A stretch of 64,000 bases of DNA from contig CP067346.1 of assembly GCA_021561035.1 (NCBI GenBank), positions 1,085,001-1,149,000 of the forward strand, given 5' to 3'. Made by a program: the position numbers and the translations under genes. The stretch comes from Clostridioides sp. ES-S-0054-01 (GTDB taxonomy: Bacteria; Bacillota; Clostridia; Peptostreptococcales; Peptostreptococcaceae). Of the stretch, positions 7,246 through 13,743 are shown piece by piece (position 1 is the first letter of the stretch; each line of letters begins with the position of its first letter). The notes below the pieces were generated by a model. That model was not told where the DNA came from, ran no database searches, and saw only the letters and a list, made by a program, of their open reading frames with translations.

Positions 7246-8118
7246 ATGGAATGGATAAATAAATTGAATCAAGCTATTAATTATATTGAAGATAATCTTG
7301 AAAATGGGGTAGATTATGCAGAAGCAGCAAAAATCGCATGCTGTTCAACCTTTCATTTTCAACGGATGTTTTCATATATTGCAGAAGTACCATTGTCTGA
7401 ATATATTAGACGAAGACGCATGACTAAAGCGGCATTTGAACTACAGAATAGTAGCATTAAAATTTTAGAATTATCTGAGAAATATGGTTATGATTCACCA
7501 ACATCTTTTAATAGAGCTTTTCAAAATATACATAGTATTTCTCCGTCTGCGGCTAGAGCAAAGGGAGCTGTTTTAAAAGCATATCCTAAGATGACATTAA
7601 GTATTTATGTAAAAGGGAATGTAGAAATGCAGTATCGTATTGTAGAAAAGAAAGGATTCCGTATTGTTGGTATAAAAGAAAGTATGAATATGATTGTAGA
7701 AGAGTGTTTTGATAAAGTTCCCAAGTTGTGGGCTAAATCCATAAAAAATGGAACAATTGATAAACTTTCAGAGTTAATAAATAACGAACCTCATGGGTTG
7801 CTTGGAGTTAGTGTATGCACAGATAATAAAAGCTTAGATTACTATATTGCTGCTTCAACGGATGAGCCTGCATTAGAAGATACTTATGAATACTATATAC
7901 CATCAGGTACCTGGGCAGTATTTGAATGTGTATCTCCAATGCCAAATGCTTTGGCAATACAAGAATTACAAAAAAGAATTATTACTGAATGGTTACCAAG
8001 CTCCGGATATGTATATGCTAATTTACCAGATATTGAACTTTATCCTAATGGTGATGTTAATGCTCCTGATTATACTACAGAAGTTTGGATTCCAATTAAA
8101 AAACAATCCCCAAATTAA
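7246..8118 (+). CDS. AraC-family regulator with GyrI-like effector-binding domain
   Basis: 290 residues. The N-terminal 100 residues hold two AraC-type helix-turn-helix motifs (AAKIACCSTFHFQRMFSYI and LSEKYGYDSPTSFNRAF). Residues about 125-288 are an AraC effector-binding domain, as in Rob- or SoxS-like multidrug sensors. It probably activates genes for drug or toxin response, but no target lies next to it. Arginine codons include CGG, CGA, CGC and CGT beside AGA, unlike the almost pure AGA use of surrounding genes, which suggests later acquisition. The ribosome site GGAGG is 9 bp before the ATG, and a terminator follows. Confidence 0.9.
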   Translation: MEWINKLNQAINYIEDNLENGVDYAEAAKIACCSTFHFQRMFSYIAEVPLSEYIRRRRMTKAAFELQNSSIKILELSEKYGYDSPTSFNRAFQNIHSISPSAARAKGAVLKAYPKMTLSIYVKGNVEMQYRIVEKKGFRIVGIKESMNMIVEECFDKVPKLWAKSIKNGTIDKLSELINNEPHGLLGVSVCTDNKSLDYYIAASTDEPALEDTYEYYIPSGTWAVFECVSPMPNALAIQELQKRIITEWLPSSGYVYANLPDIELYPNGDVNAPDYTTEVWIPIKKQSPN

Positions 8119-8142
8119 CGAATAACATAAACTTTTAAAATT

Positions 8143-8171
8143 ACAGACTAGAAATAGTCTGTTATTTTTTT
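8143..8171 (+). terminator. Terminator after the AraC-type gene
   Basis: An 8-bp stem (8143-8150 with 8155-8162) with a GAAA tetraloop is followed by TATTTTTTT. Confidence 0.85.
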
Positions 8172-8177
8172 GATAAA

Positions 8178-8238
8178 TGGAAAGGAGACTTTACAAAAAA
8201 GGAATATAGTTGTATAATTATGGAAAGGAAACTTTACA
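8178..8238 (+). promoter_or_regulatory. Promoter with repeated operator of the XRE/membrane-protein operon
   Basis: The -35 TTTACA (8190-8195) and -10 TATAAT (8213-8218) are 17 bp apart. The sequence TGGAAAGGARACTTTACA occurs at 8178-8195, covering the -35, and again at 8221-8238, at the transcription start. The copies are 43 bp apart, about four helical turns. Each copy contains the small palindrome AAAG-N4-CTTT. This is a classic arrangement for autorepression by the XRE protein encoded downstream. Confidence 0.6.
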
Positions 8239-8264
8239 TAAATAATATATTAAAGGAGAACAAA

Positions 8265-8462
8265 GTGAAAAATAGATTAGAAGAAATAAGGAAAAAGAGA
8301 GGCATAAGACAAGAAGAACTTGCATCTGTTTTGCAAGTATCAAGACAAACTATAGGTTCATTAGAAAATGGTAGATATAATCCTTCTATCATATTAGCTT
8401 TTAAGATAGCAAGATATTTTGATATGAATATTGAAGAAATATTTATTTATGAGGAGGAGTAA
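8265..8462 (+). CDS. Small XRE-family regulator (Cro/CI-like)
   Basis: 65 residues forming a single helix-turn-helix domain (RGIRQEELASVLQVSRQTIG, then LENGRYNPSI), ending in the typical DMNIEEIFIYEE. I chose the GTG at 8265 because AAAGGAGA lies 6 bp before it and residue alignment begins there; an upstream in-frame ATG at 8220 overlaps the -10 box and has no ribosome site. It is followed after 2 bp by a membrane-protein gene, a common pair in which the repressor controls its own operon. The function beyond self-control is unknown. Confidence 0.85.
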   Translation: MKNRLEEIRKKRGIRQEELASVLQVSRQTIGSLENGRYNPSIILAFKIARYFDMNIEEIFIYEEE

Positions 8463-8464
8463 AA

Positions 8465-8908
8465 ATGAAAAAGAATAGATTATATGTTGGAATTGGATAT
8501 TTTATTTGTGGAATTTTACTTGTTTTATTGGCTACATTTACAGAGTTTTCATTTGAGGCTTTTATTTGGGGATTATCTGGAGCTACTTTGGGCCCTGGGG
8601 TATGTATGATTTTTCAATATATATATTGGAGTAAACCAGAAAGAGCTTTAGAATATGAAGAAAAGGTAGAGAATCAAAGGATAGAGATGAATGATGAAAG
8701 AAGAATTATGTTACGTGATAAATCTGGACGTATTACTAACCAAATCATGCTTTATGTTTTACTAATTCTTATATTTATTGTTTTTATATTGAGTGTATTC
8801 TCTGTAATGGTAATAAGTAAATGGGTTTTAATTGTTCTTGGGTTGCTTATTTTATTTCAATTTATTTGTGGTGTTGTTGTATATAATAAATTAGATAAAA
8901 AGTTATAA
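8465..8908 (+). CDS. Small integral membrane protein paired with XRE regulator
   Basis: 147 residues with four predicted membrane helices: about 8-24, 30-52, 94-113 and 118-138. A charged cytoplasmic loop (about 55-90) includes EKVENQRIEMNDERRIML, resembling DUF2178-like proteins that occur next to small XRE repressors. It starts 2 bp after the regulator, behind GAGGAGGAG, so the two are translationally linked. No catalytic motif is visible. The role is unknown. Confidence 0.75.
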   Translation: MKKNRLYVGIGYFICGILLVLLATFTEFSFEAFIWGLSGATLGPGVCMIFQYIYWSKPERALEYEEKVENQRIEMNDERRIMLRDKSGRITNQIMLYVLLILIFIVFILSVFSVMVISKWVLIVLGLLILFQFICGVVVYNKLDKKL

Positions 8909-8936
8909 TACTAAATATCAAATTTTATAAATTTTT

Positions 8937-8970
8937 AAAAGCCACAAGTATTATGTATTGTGGCTTTTTT
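8937..8970 (+). terminator. Terminator of the XRE/membrane-protein operon
   Basis: An 11-bp stem (8937-8947 with 8958-8968) is followed by six T counting from the stem end. Between here and 9135 I see no further gene. Confidence 0.85.
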
Positions 8971-9135
8971 ATATGGAATTCTATATGTTTTAAAGAGAAG
9001 TACTATAGTATTACATAAGAATAAGTGGCTATATAAAAATATTTGTGATTTTATTTCTATTGTTAAACAGATGTATGGGAGTATTTTTTTATTTTGAAAC
9101 AACCCCTTAAATTTAATTTAGTTACTATTTTTATG

Positions 9136-10206
9136 TTATACTATTCCCTTGTCAATCATTTCCTGTATCATTCCAGCAAATCCAAAGCTATTATACATAA
9201 ATAAAACTACATCTGAATTACTGTTTTTAATTATCTCATCATAAGTCATATCTATATTTTCAATATATCTAGGATCTAGTATTTCAAGTTCCTTAAAAGT
9301 ATCAGCCAACATCCAGGTCATAGGTGCTTGATACGAATCTCTAAATATAAGAGCTTTTTTATTAGTTAAAGAGTTTGAATTTCTAATCTTAAGTATATGA
9401 CAATCACAACCTCTCATATAAGCCCCACCATAGTCCCATTCTTTTTTATCTTTTAATTTGGCTTTTATGATATTTTCATTAATCTCAGTGTCTTTAGTAC
9501 CATTACTAATAAAATATTTGTACTTTGCATCACTTATTTCAACATAGCTTATAGACTCTTTTTTCTTAAGTGGATATCCCATCTTTTTATTATAACTACC
9601 TATAAAGATTTTGTCATTTACATATCGAGTACTGTATCTTTTTAAATGGTTATCTATTTCTGATTTAGATAAGCCAAGATTCAATTTATCAAGCATAAAC
9701 TTATACTCTTCAAATGATCCTAATGAATTTCCATGATGGTCTGTTTTTAAAAAGAAGTTTTCTCTTTCTTTTTCTGTAAAACTTCTATAAAAGTAATCAT
9801 CTATATCTATGAAATTTATATCTGTTAACTGATTTTCTAAGTTTTCTCTGTTAATATCTATATTATTTTTACCTTCTATATCACTTGGATATAAGTGTTT
9901 AAGCATGTTTGTCTTATGAGGAAGTGAAACAAAATAAAAATCTTTTTCCTTATTTAAATTACTCAAGTCATTAATGGCTTTGGAGTAAGATTTAATATGA
10001 TAATCGGGTAATAAATTAGCGAATTTGCCTAATAGCCATCCATCTTTAGTTAGGTAATATTTTTGTTCAATCTTTTTATTTTGAATCTGTATAATATGCT
10101 CATTAAAAACTTCTTTTATTGTAATATCATTTTGTTTATTATTAAAGGTAATTACAGCTATCGGTAATATCGCTGATACTATAAGTAGATTATGTCTTTT
10201 ATTCAA
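9136..10206 (-). CDS. Degenerate DHHW-family protein (surface polymer O-acetylation partner)
   Basis: 356 residues from the TTG at 10206, chosen because AAGGAGAT lies 10 bp before it; the frame is open further upstream but without a ribosome site. It is a paralogue of the neighbouring 397-residue DHHW protein, with shared blocks around GWLLGKF, WDYGGAYMRG and LIFRDSYQAP and the same MIDKGI ending. It has lost roughly 40-50 N-terminal residues, including the E-N-R-N-L-A-K-F-P segment, and its signature reads TDHHGN instead of TDHHW. The N-terminus has one hydrophobic segment. DHHW proteins are extracytoplasmic SGNH-like partners of MBOAT acyltransferases. This copy may be impaired or specialised. 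Confidence 0.75.
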   Translation of the reverse strand: MNKRHNLLIVSAILPIAVITFNNKQNDITIKEVFNEHIIQIQNKKIEQKYYLTKDGWLLGKFANLLPDYHIKSYSKAINDLSNLNKEKDFYFVSLPHKTNMLKHLYPSDIEGKNNIDINRENLENQLTDINFIDIDDYFYRSFTEKERENFFLKTDHHGNSLGSFEEYKFMLDKLNLGLSKSEIDNHLKRYSTRYVNDKIFIGSYNKKMGYPLKKKESISYVEISDAKYKYFISNGTKDTEINENIIKAKLKDKKEWDYGGAYMRGCDCHILKIRNSNSLTNKKALIFRDSYQAPMTWMLADTFKELEILDPRYIENIDMTYDEIIKNSNSDVVLFMYNSFGFAGMIQEMIDKGIV

Positions 10207-10270
10207 TGTGCTACATCTCCTTATTTTTATTTTGATTAGCTTATTTTTACCAAAGTAATAAAAAATAAAC

Positions 10271-10317
10271 AATAAAAAACCTCTATTAAATTTTAAATTT
10301 AATAGAGGTTTTTTATT
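10271..10317 (-). terminator. Strong terminator between the two DHHW genes
   Basis: A perfect 22-bp inverted repeat (10271-10292 with 10296-10317) sits just after the stop of the DHHW gene at 10320. It separates that gene from the degenerate copy, which then needs read-through or its own promoter. Confidence 0.85.
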
Positions 10318-10319
10318 GT

Positions 10320-11513
10320 TTATTTTATTCCTTTATCTATCATTGCATCTATCATCGAATCAAACCCAGAGCTATTATACATAAACATTACAATATCTGC
10401 ATTACTTTCCTCAATAATTTCTTTGTATGTTTTATCTATTGCATTTATATTTCTAGGGTCTGCTATCTCTACTTCTTTAAACATATCAGCAAATAAAAGT
10501 GTTGTAGGAGCTTGGTATGAATCTCTAAATATTAGTATTTTTTTAGCTACTAATGCTTTAGGATTTTTTATAGTTAATATATTAGTTTTAGCTCCTCTAA
10601 TGTATGCACCACCATAATCCCACTCTTTATCATTTCTTTTAGTTGCATAGACTTCTTTTTCTTCTTTTTCTTTTCCATTTATATCAAAGCTATAATCTTG
10701 GTTAGCTTTTGTCATATAAATTATATCTTCTTTTTCTTTAATTAGCATATCTATATTTTTATTATAACTTCCCACAAACTTTTTATCAGTAATTATAGAC
10801 TTTTTATAGCTATTAAAATGCTTGTCTAAATCTTGTTTAGATAAACCTAAGTCCATATTTGATGCCATCATTTTAAAGCCTTCAAACGCTCCATATCCAG
10901 TCCAGTGATGGTCAGTTTTAAAATATAAATTTTCTCTTTCTTTATTTGAATAGTTGCTTAAAAAATACTCATCCATATCTATATATTTAATTAAATCTGG
11001 ATTTAATGTATTTTTAAAATTCTTTAAATTTATATCTATATTACCAGTATTATCAACATACTTAGGATATAAATGCTTTAGCATATTAGATTTATGTGGC
11101 ATCATTGTAAAATACACGTCTTTTCCAAGATCTTTACTTAGACCAGATAAGTAATTAATAGACTCTTTATATCTGTTTAACTGGTTTTGATTTAAAATTT
11201 TTGGAAACATACCTAATATCCAGTTATCTTCTCCTAAATAATAGTTGCCTACCTTAGTTTTATTTAAATTAACTTGGAACTTTGTGTTTAGTGATATCAT
11301 TTTATCTCTAAATGCAAAATGGTCATTAAAGTACTCTTCAAACTTAGTTATATAATCACCTTTTTTTAAATTTTCTATAGTTGGGAATTTTGCAAGATTT
11401 CTATTTTCAGTTATACTTAATTTTTTCTTTGGCAGTGCGAAGTTTAATATAAAAAATCCAAATATTATAATTAAAAATGAAATGGCAACAATCCTTGGCT
11501 TATTTTTATTCAT
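10320..11513 (-). CDS. DHHW-family protein, partner of MBOAT acyltransferase
   Basis: 397 residues with one N-terminal membrane helix (about 7-26) and a large extracytoplasmic domain. The E-N-R-N-L-A-K-F-P block near residue 37 and the signature TDHHWTGYGAF are intact, and the C-terminal half has FRDSYQAPTT, the SGNH-like serine region. Family members work with MBOAT proteins to O-acetylate cell-surface polysaccharides, by analogy with AlgJ/AlgX. The gene is 16 bp downstream of the MBOAT gene, behind GGAGGTAC, so they form one operon. The acceptor polymer in this organism is not determined. Confidence 0.87.
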   Translation of the reverse strand: MNKNKPRIVAISFLIIIFGFFILNFALPKKKLSITENRNLAKFPTIENLKKGDYITKFEEYFNDHFAFRDKMISLNTKFQVNLNKTKVGNYYLGEDNWILGMFPKILNQNQLNRYKESINYLSGLSKDLGKDVYFTMMPHKSNMLKHLYPKYVDNTGNIDINLKNFKNTLNPDLIKYIDMDEYFLSNYSNKERENLYFKTDHHWTGYGAFEGFKMMASNMDLGLSKQDLDKHFNSYKKSIITDKKFVGSYNKNIDMLIKEKEDIIYMTKANQDYSFDINGKEKEEKEVYATKRNDKEWDYGGAYIRGAKTNILTIKNPKALVAKKILIFRDSYQAPTTLLFADMFKEVEIADPRNINAIDKTYKEIIEESNADIVMFMYNSSGFDSMIDAMIDKGIK

Positions 11514-11529
11514 GTCTGTACCTCCAAAA

Positions 11530-12939
11530 TTAGAATCTAAAGTATAAGAATGGATTATAAGTTGAGCTACTTAACATTACCATTACAATAAACATACAAG
11601 CAACTATGAAAGCCGCATTAGTAACTTGACACACTGTGCTATTTAGTGTATTTTTATTCTTCTTAACTACTAATGACTTTATAACTTCTACAATAGGAGT
11701 TGATAGAATGATTGCTCCAACAATTATATACCAATATTCAATTATAAATACATTGAATGCATTACTGACAAGTGGATAATTTCCAGAACCAAACATAATA
11801 CCTATAAATTTAATAGCTGCTGGTAAATCATCAACTCTAAAAAATACCCATCCAATCATGACTATAAGAAGTAGATATATGTGTCTTACAATTCTTGGTA
11901 TCTTATATAGAAACTTTTCTAAGAATGCTTTTTCTACTGATATTAATATTCCATAATATAGACCCCATATAATAAAAGTCCAACTAGCTCCATGCCACAT
12001 ACCAGTTAAAAACCATACTACAAATAGGTTTCTATATAGTTTTGCCCTAGAGACTCTACTTCCACCTAATGGGAAGTACACATAGTCTTTAAACCAAGTA
12101 CCTAAAGATATATGCCATCTTCTCCAAAACTCAGATACTGTTTGAGATATATATGGATAGTTGAAATTTTCTAAAAACTCAAATCCAAACATCTTACCTA
12201 GACCAATGGCCATATCACTATATCCACTAAAGTCATAGAATATTTGAAGTGTATAACAAACTATACCTAGCCACGCCTCAAGTCTTGATAAATCTCCAGC
12301 TGACTTATTAAATACACCATCTGCGATTACACCTAATTGATTTGCTAGAATTACTTTTTTTCCAAGACCAACAACAAATCTGTTTACTCCTTGAGTAAAT
12401 TTGTCCCAATTGTGTTCTCTATGCTCAATGCTATCTGCCACAGTCTGATATCTAACAATAGGACCTGCTACAAGCTGAGGGAATAAACTTATGTACAATG
12501 CTAGATTAGTTAATTTTCTTTGAACTTTAGCATCATTTCTATATACATCTATTACATAGCTCATTATTTGGAATGTGAAAAATGAGATACCTAAAGGTAA
12601 TTTAATTTCAGGTATAGTTATATTTGTATTTAATAAAAAATTAATATTATCTACAAAGAAATTGCTATACTTGAATACAGCAAGAATAGATATATTGTAA
12701 ATCACAGAAAGCACAACCCATATTTTTTTATCTTTACTGTCAGAAACTTTAATACCAAATATATAGTTTACTATTATTGATAGCATCATCAAAAAAATAT
12801 ATTTTGGTTCTCCCCATGCATAGAAGGCAATACTTGCTAGAAGTAACATAGCATTTTTATACTTAGGATTTGCCAAGTAATAGCAAATGAGTGTGACTGG
12901 AAAGAATAAAAATAAAAATATTAAACTACTGAATATCAT
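11530..12939 (-). CDS. MBOAT-family membrane O-acyltransferase (AlgI/DltB-like)
   Basis: 469 residues and about ten or more membrane helices. The MBOAT signature is present: LVAGPIVRY, then NFNYPYISQTVSEFWRRWH with the conserved tryptophans, and the catalytic His in TGMWHGASWTF. These proteins pass acetyl groups across the membrane to an extracytoplasmic partner, here the DHHW proteins encoded downstream. Length and lack of dlt neighbours favour the polysaccharide O-acetylase type over D-alanylation. The start is the ATG behind AAGGAG. A good promoter lies about 60 bp upstream. Confidence 0.92.
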   Translation of the reverse strand: MIFSSLIFLFLFFPVTLICYYLANPKYKNAMLLLASIAFYAWGEPKYIFLMMLSIIVNYIFGIKVSDSKDKKIWVVLSVIYNISILAVFKYSNFFVDNINFLLNTNITIPEIKLPLGISFFTFQIMSYVIDVYRNDAKVQRKLTNLALYISLFPQLVAGPIVRYQTVADSIEHREHNWDKFTQGVNRFVVGLGKKVILANQLGVIADGVFNKSAGDLSRLEAWLGIVCYTLQIFYDFSGYSDMAIGLGKMFGFEFLENFNYPYISQTVSEFWRRWHISLGTWFKDYVYFPLGGSRVSRAKLYRNLFVVWFLTGMWHGASWTFIIWGLYYGILISVEKAFLEKFLYKIPRIVRHIYLLLIVMIGWVFFRVDDLPAAIKFIGIMFGSGNYPLVSNAFNVFIIEYWYIIVGAIILSTPIVEVIKSLVVKKNKNTLNSTVCQVTNAAFIVACMFIVMVMLSSSTYNPFLYFRF

Positions 12940-12999
12940 ATTAGACTCCTTATCTTTTTATTATTTAATAAATGAATAATAAATAAAACAACTAAATCA

Positions 13000-13028
13000 A
13001 TTATATCTTTATCTAAAATATATAGCAA
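13000..13028 (-). promoter_or_regulatory. SigA-type promoter of the MBOAT-DHHW operon
   Basis: Reading the minus strand, TTGCTA (13028-13023), a 17-bp spacer and TATAAT (13005-13000) lie 61 bp before the MBOAT start codon. Confidence 0.6.
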
Positions 13029-13117
13029 AGTAAGTATTTACACGTTTTAAGTACTTAATTGTACAAATTTAACTGTGTTTTTACAAGTTTAATTAATCTA
13101 TATGTAAATTTTGACTT

Positions 13118-13320
13118 TTTACATAATTTTTTTAAAATGATATAATATTATAATGAATTAATAAAGCTATTGCAATAAAATAATAAAGAAAAATTACGGA
13201 CACATTACTTAACTATATGTGTTTGCCTTTTGTTATGGCTCTATACAGTCCATTAAGATAGATGTTATTTATACTATAATTGTAAAAAGAACTCTTTAGT
13301 ATGTACTAAAGAGTTTTTTT
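13118..13320 (+). ncRNA. Possible small transcript between the MBOAT promoter and tRNA-Leu
   Basis: A plus-strand promoter, TTTACA (13118-13123), 17 bp, TATAAT (13141-13146), would start RNA near 13153. The hairpin at 13290-13315 with a following T-run would end it after about 165 nt. No coding frame with a ribosome site is visible inside. The same hairpin also serves as the minus-strand terminator of the tRNA, so the evidence for a plus-strand RNA is only the promoter. Confidence 0.25.
13282..13318 (-). terminator. Terminator of the tRNA-Leu transcript (bidirectional)
   Basis: A 12-bp inverted repeat (13290-13301 with 13304-13315) lies just past the tRNA 3' end. On the minus strand it is followed by CTTTTTAC, and on the plus strand by a T-run. 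Confidence 0.7.
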
Positions 13321-13322
13321 AT

Positions 13323-13405
13323 TGGTGCCGCTGATGGGATTCGAACCCATATGGTTTCCCGTACGATTTTGAGTCGTATGCGTATGCCAGTTCCGCCACA
13401 GCGGC
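13323..13405 (-). tRNA. tRNA-Leu (anticodon CAA)
   Basis: The 5' acceptor strand GCCGCTG pairs with CAGCGGC, and the discriminator A and CCA are encoded (13323-13325). The anticodon arm is TACGA-CTCAAAA-TCGTA, giving anticodon CAA that reads TTG. A class II variable arm (CGGGAAACC region) and a T-arm with GGTTCGAATCC complete the leucine-type cloverleaf. Transcription probably starts from the promoter at 13607-13635, passing first through a tRNA remnant. Confidence 0.95.
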
Positions 13406-13551
13406 TTATATTTTAAATCCGAACTACTTGTATATCCTACCAGATTTTCCAAGAATATGCAAGAGGAATATTGAATACAAAATGCTCATCAACCTGTAAA
13501 ATATCATAAATACTAGATTTTTATTACAAAAACTTATGAATCAACACAGTT

Positions 13552-13592
13552 GACTTTGAACCCATTGTATTTACCAATTCCACCACTCGGGC
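13552..13592 (-). pseudogene. tRNA-Leu remnant lacking the anticodon arm
   Basis: On the minus strand the acceptor and D-arm of a leucine tRNA are recognisable (GCCCGAGTGGTGGAATTGGTA). The sequence then jumps through AATACAAT to a T-arm-like GGGTTCAAAGTC with no anticodon arm, variable arm or 3' acceptor strand. It is about 41 nt of an original 85 or so. It occupies the first position after a strong promoter, upstream of the intact tRNA-Leu. Between 13406 and 13551 nothing else is seen. Confidence 0.7.
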
Positions 13593-13606
13593 ATGTCACG
13601 CTTATT

Positions 13607-13635
13607 ATTATAGCAAAAAAATATATTGTTTGCAA
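13607..13635 (-). promoter_or_regulatory. Promoter of the tRNA-Leu locus
   Basis: Minus strand: TTGCAA (13635-13630), a 17-bp spacer and TATAAT (13612-13607), 15 bp before the tRNA remnant. It is the likely original promoter of a two-tRNA unit. Confidence 0.65.
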
Positions 13636-13743
13636 CATATTTAATTTTAATATACTATTATTATTATGGGAATATTAAATAACAGTATATTGGTATATAA
13701 TATATATGTTACAAAAATAGATAATTTTTAGGAGTGATATAAT

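Noticed and set aside
7886-8125. 79-codon plus-strand frame inside the AraC-type gene
   Set aside because: It overlaps the conserved effector-binding domain in another frame and has no independent ribosome site.
8220-8264. Upstream ATG start for the XRE regulator
   Set aside because: It lies next to the -10 box and before the likely transcription start and lacks a ribosome site; GTG 8265 has one.
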